Assembly (NCBI GenBank): GCA_947167555.1
Contig: CAMVIO010000104.1
Coordinates: 1 to 7,025 of the forward strand
Direction: 5' to 3'
From: an uncultured Selenomonadales bacterium
GTDB lineage: Bacteria > Bacillota > Negativicutes > Selenomonadales > Selenomonadaceae
DNA length: 7,025 nucleotides
A model generated the notes under the pieces. The model was not told the origin of the DNA and searched no databases. It saw only the letters and a program-made list of their open reading frames with translations. The translations under genes and the position numbers were made by a program. This document shows, piece by piece, positions 5,261 through 7,025 of this stretch. How positions within the stretch are numbered: the first letter of the stretch is position 1; every line of letters begins with the position of its first letter.

Positions 5261-7025
5261 ATGAACCGTTTGAAATTTTCAGGCTCGTGGAAGAAAAGGC
5301 TGGCGGCGTCTTTGCTGCCTCTTTCCATGCTGTTGGCGGCGCCTGCGGATGTCCTTCCGCAGACCGGGCAGGGCCTCGTCAGTGCCGCGGCGGCGATGGA
5401 ACAAGAAACGGAGGGAAAGGTAATGGATGCAGCAAGCGCAGCGGAAGAGCAGCTGAAGGCGATCAATGAGGCAAAGAAGCTGCTGAGAGCGCAATACGGC
5501 GAAAACAAGCAGATCGCCGACGGCAATTATGACAAATCGTTGGCGGTCAAGTGCGTCAACGGGACCTTCGTCGGCAAGAAGACGGAGAATATCATCGCGT
5601 ACAGGGGCATTCCCTATGCCGGCAAACCGCCTGTCGGGGAACTGCGCTGGAAAGCGCCGGTGGACGTCGTGGCCGACGACGGCATATATGAGGCGTATTA
5701 CAATGCGAAAAGCGCTTACGGGAATGAGCAGCTGGAAACGGGTTCCCTTTTCTATCAGGATGAAGACTGCCTGTATCTGAATATATGGAAGGCGGATGAA
5801 GCATCCGCGGGCGCAAAGTCGGGGAAGAGGCCGGTCATGGTTTGGATCCACGGCGGCGCTTTTGAAGCGGGCGGAACGGTGGACCCGATGTTCGACTGCC
5901 ACGATTTCGTGAAAGAGAACCCGGACGTCATCGTCGTCACCATCGCGTATCGGCTCGGGCCTTTCGGCTTCCTGCACCTGTCCCACCTGCCGGACGGCAA
6001 AGATTACCCGGACGCGCAGAATTTGGGGCTCATGGATCAGTTGACAGCCTTGAAGTGGGTGCATGAGAACATCGCGGGATTCGGCGGCGATCCCGGCAAT
6101 GTGACCATCTTCGGCGAGTCCGCCGGCGCGGGAAGCTGTACCCTGCTTCCGCTGATGAAGGGCTCCCATGCGTATTTCAAGCGGGTCATTGCCCAGAGCG
6201 GTTCCCCGAACCAAACGAGATCCGCTGAGGAAGCCGTCGGCTGCACGAATGAACTGATGGAAATCCTCGGCTGCAAGACCGTTGCCGATTTGCAGAAGGT
6301 CGACGCCGAGAAGATTTTCGAGGCGTCAGCCGTGCTTTCGATGCGCCAATTCCCGGAAAGGGACGGAAGCCATTTGCCTTTGGATACCTATGAGGCATAC
6401 GCGAACGGCGCGGCGAAGGATATAAATATCCTTCAGGGCTGCAACAAGGATGAATTTGACTTTTTCGTGTGCGGCTTCGGCGTGGAAGGTTTTCAGCAGT
6501 GGGCCGCCGAACGCAAGGCGAGGAGGCTTGGCAAGCTGTCGGACGAGGAGAAAAAGCTTATCGAGAGCTTCCAAAGTGATATAAAGGGAGAAAGCTGGGA
6601 ACGGGACAGCCGTCTGTTCAGCCAGGTTTGGTTTATTGCGCCGATATTCAGGCTGTCGGAGGCCCAGACGAAGGCCGGCGGCAAATCGTACACCTATTAT
6701 TTCACGCCGGAATCATCAGTCCCGCTCATAAAATGCGGACATTCGATCGAGCTTGCGTCCGTATTCAATCACCCGGAGATGACCGACGACACGGGGAGAG
6801 TCTTTGACGAAACCTTCTCAAAGACAATTCGCAGGATGTGGGTACAGTTCGCCAAGACCGGCAATCCGTCGCTGAGCGCAAGTTTGTCTCCGGACGGCAG
6901 GGCGAAGGAGTGGCCGCTCTATGACCTGAAGGACAAGCAGGTGATGGTCCTCGACGAGTTCAACATCCATCCGGAAAAAGAATCCGAGAGAAAGATCGTG
7001 GATTGGGACAGAACCTATTTCCTGA
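5261..7025 (+). CDS. Exported type B carboxylesterase (3' end outside window)
   Basis: This second, more typical member of the carboxylesterase type B family is visible for 588 codons and still open at the window edge; the ending DWDRTYFL suggests only a few residues are missing. The start has AAAGGGAGG at 5245-5253, seven bases before the ATG. The N-terminus has a Lys/Arg-rich head (to residue 13), a hydrophobic stretch at about 14-29 and an Ala-rich VSAAAA at 40-45 where signal peptidase could cut, so the enzyme is probably exported; a short polar helix follows. Catalytic-domain marks are RGIPYA at 115-120, EDCLYLNIW, oxyanion HGG at 197-199 and VTIAYRLGPFGF. The nucleophile is S287 in GESAG, E398 lies in NKDEFDFF, and H494 in CGHSIELASVF. 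All triad positions are intact. Natural substrates might be xenobiotic or plant-derived esters, but this is a guess. It is a paralogue of the intracellular esterase at 2903-4882, sharing the FGGDPGNVT block. I see no convincing promoter directly upstream. Confidence 0.93.
   Translation, partial: MNRLKFSGSWKKRLAASLLPLSMLLAAPADVLPQTGQGLVSAAAAMEQETEGKVMDAASAAEEQLKAINEAKKLLRAQYGENKQIADGNYDKSLAVKCVNGTFVGKKTENIIAYRGIPYAGKPPVGELRWKAPVDVVADDGIYEAYYNAKSAYGNEQLETGSLFYQDEDCLYLNIWKADEASAGAKSGKRPVMVWIHGGAFEAGGTVDPMFDCHDFVKENPDVIVVTIAYRLGPFGFLHLSHLPDGKDYPDAQNLGLMDQLTALKWVHENIAGFGGDPGNVTIFGESAGAGSCTLLPLMKGSHAYFKRVIAQSGSPNQTRSAEEAVGCTNELMEILGCKTVADLQKVDAEKIFEASAVLSMRQFPERDGSHLPLDTYEAYANGAAKDINILQGCNKDEFDFFVCGFGVEGFQQWAAERKARRLGKLSDEEKKLIESFQSDIKGESWERDSRLFSQVWFIAPIFRLSEAQTKAGGKSYTYYFTPESSVPLIKCGHSIELASVFNHPEMTDDTGRVFDETFSKTIRRMWVQFAKTGNPSLSASLSPDGRAKEWPLYDLKDKQVMVLDEFNIHPEKESERKIVDWDRTYFL

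Noticed and set aside
5279..6214. 311-residue minus-strand frame opposite the exported esterase
   Set aside because: Same reason: it mirrors the conserved esterase coding region, including the HGG and GESAG blocks, and shows no independent features.

Overview
The window comes from a GC-rich, motile, anaerobic-type bacterium with compact, all-plus-strand organisation and strong Shine-Dalgarno sites. The chemoreceptor, the radical SAM/SPASM peptide maturase with a Nif11-like precursor, the type B carboxylesterases and the Firmicutes-like promoters and terminators suggest a Firmicutes lineage. A GC-rich one such as the Negativicutes would fit, but that taxonomic call is inference. No gene on the minus strand looks real.

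Layout. (1) 3-623: the cytoplasmic signalling end of a methyl-accepting chemotaxis protein, with its start outside the window, closed by an intrinsic terminator (696-731). (2) 775-2814: a small ribosomal-peptide (RiPP) operon. An AT-rich promoter region is followed by a TTG-start frame (853-1101) that encodes a PqqD-like N-terminal domain. A radical SAM/SPASM maturase body follows in the -1 frame (1146-2507), then a Nif11-like precursor peptide gene (2521-2757) and a strong hairpin (2764-2814). (3) 2814-4882: an extended -10 promoter and a 659-aa intracellular type B carboxylesterase with an unassigned N-terminal extension of about 120 residues, closed by a terminator (4910-4941). (4) 5006-5212: a C-terminal scrap of a nucleoside 2-deoxyribosyltransferase. 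(5) 5261 to the window end: a second, exported type B carboxylesterase, cut by the window edge only a little before its expected end.

The most interesting part is the RiPP operon. The maturase and its precursor sit in the usual order, with the precursor's ribosome binding site overlapping the maturase stop. The core peptide after the Gly-Gly site is GCYPDCKNDYCFEN. It contains three Cys-x-x-Asp/Asn units, which suggests Cys-to-side-chain thioether chemistry of the ranthipeptide kind. Both genes carry one lesion each. The maturase is split by a one-base frameshift just before its radical SAM domain, and the precursor has an in-frame amber codon at codon 12. Either the pathway is decaying, or the sequence has errors, or expression needs recoding. 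No exporter, leader peptidase or immunity gene is visible, and the hairpin ends the operon. Whether the adjacent carboxylesterase has any part in this pathway is unknown.
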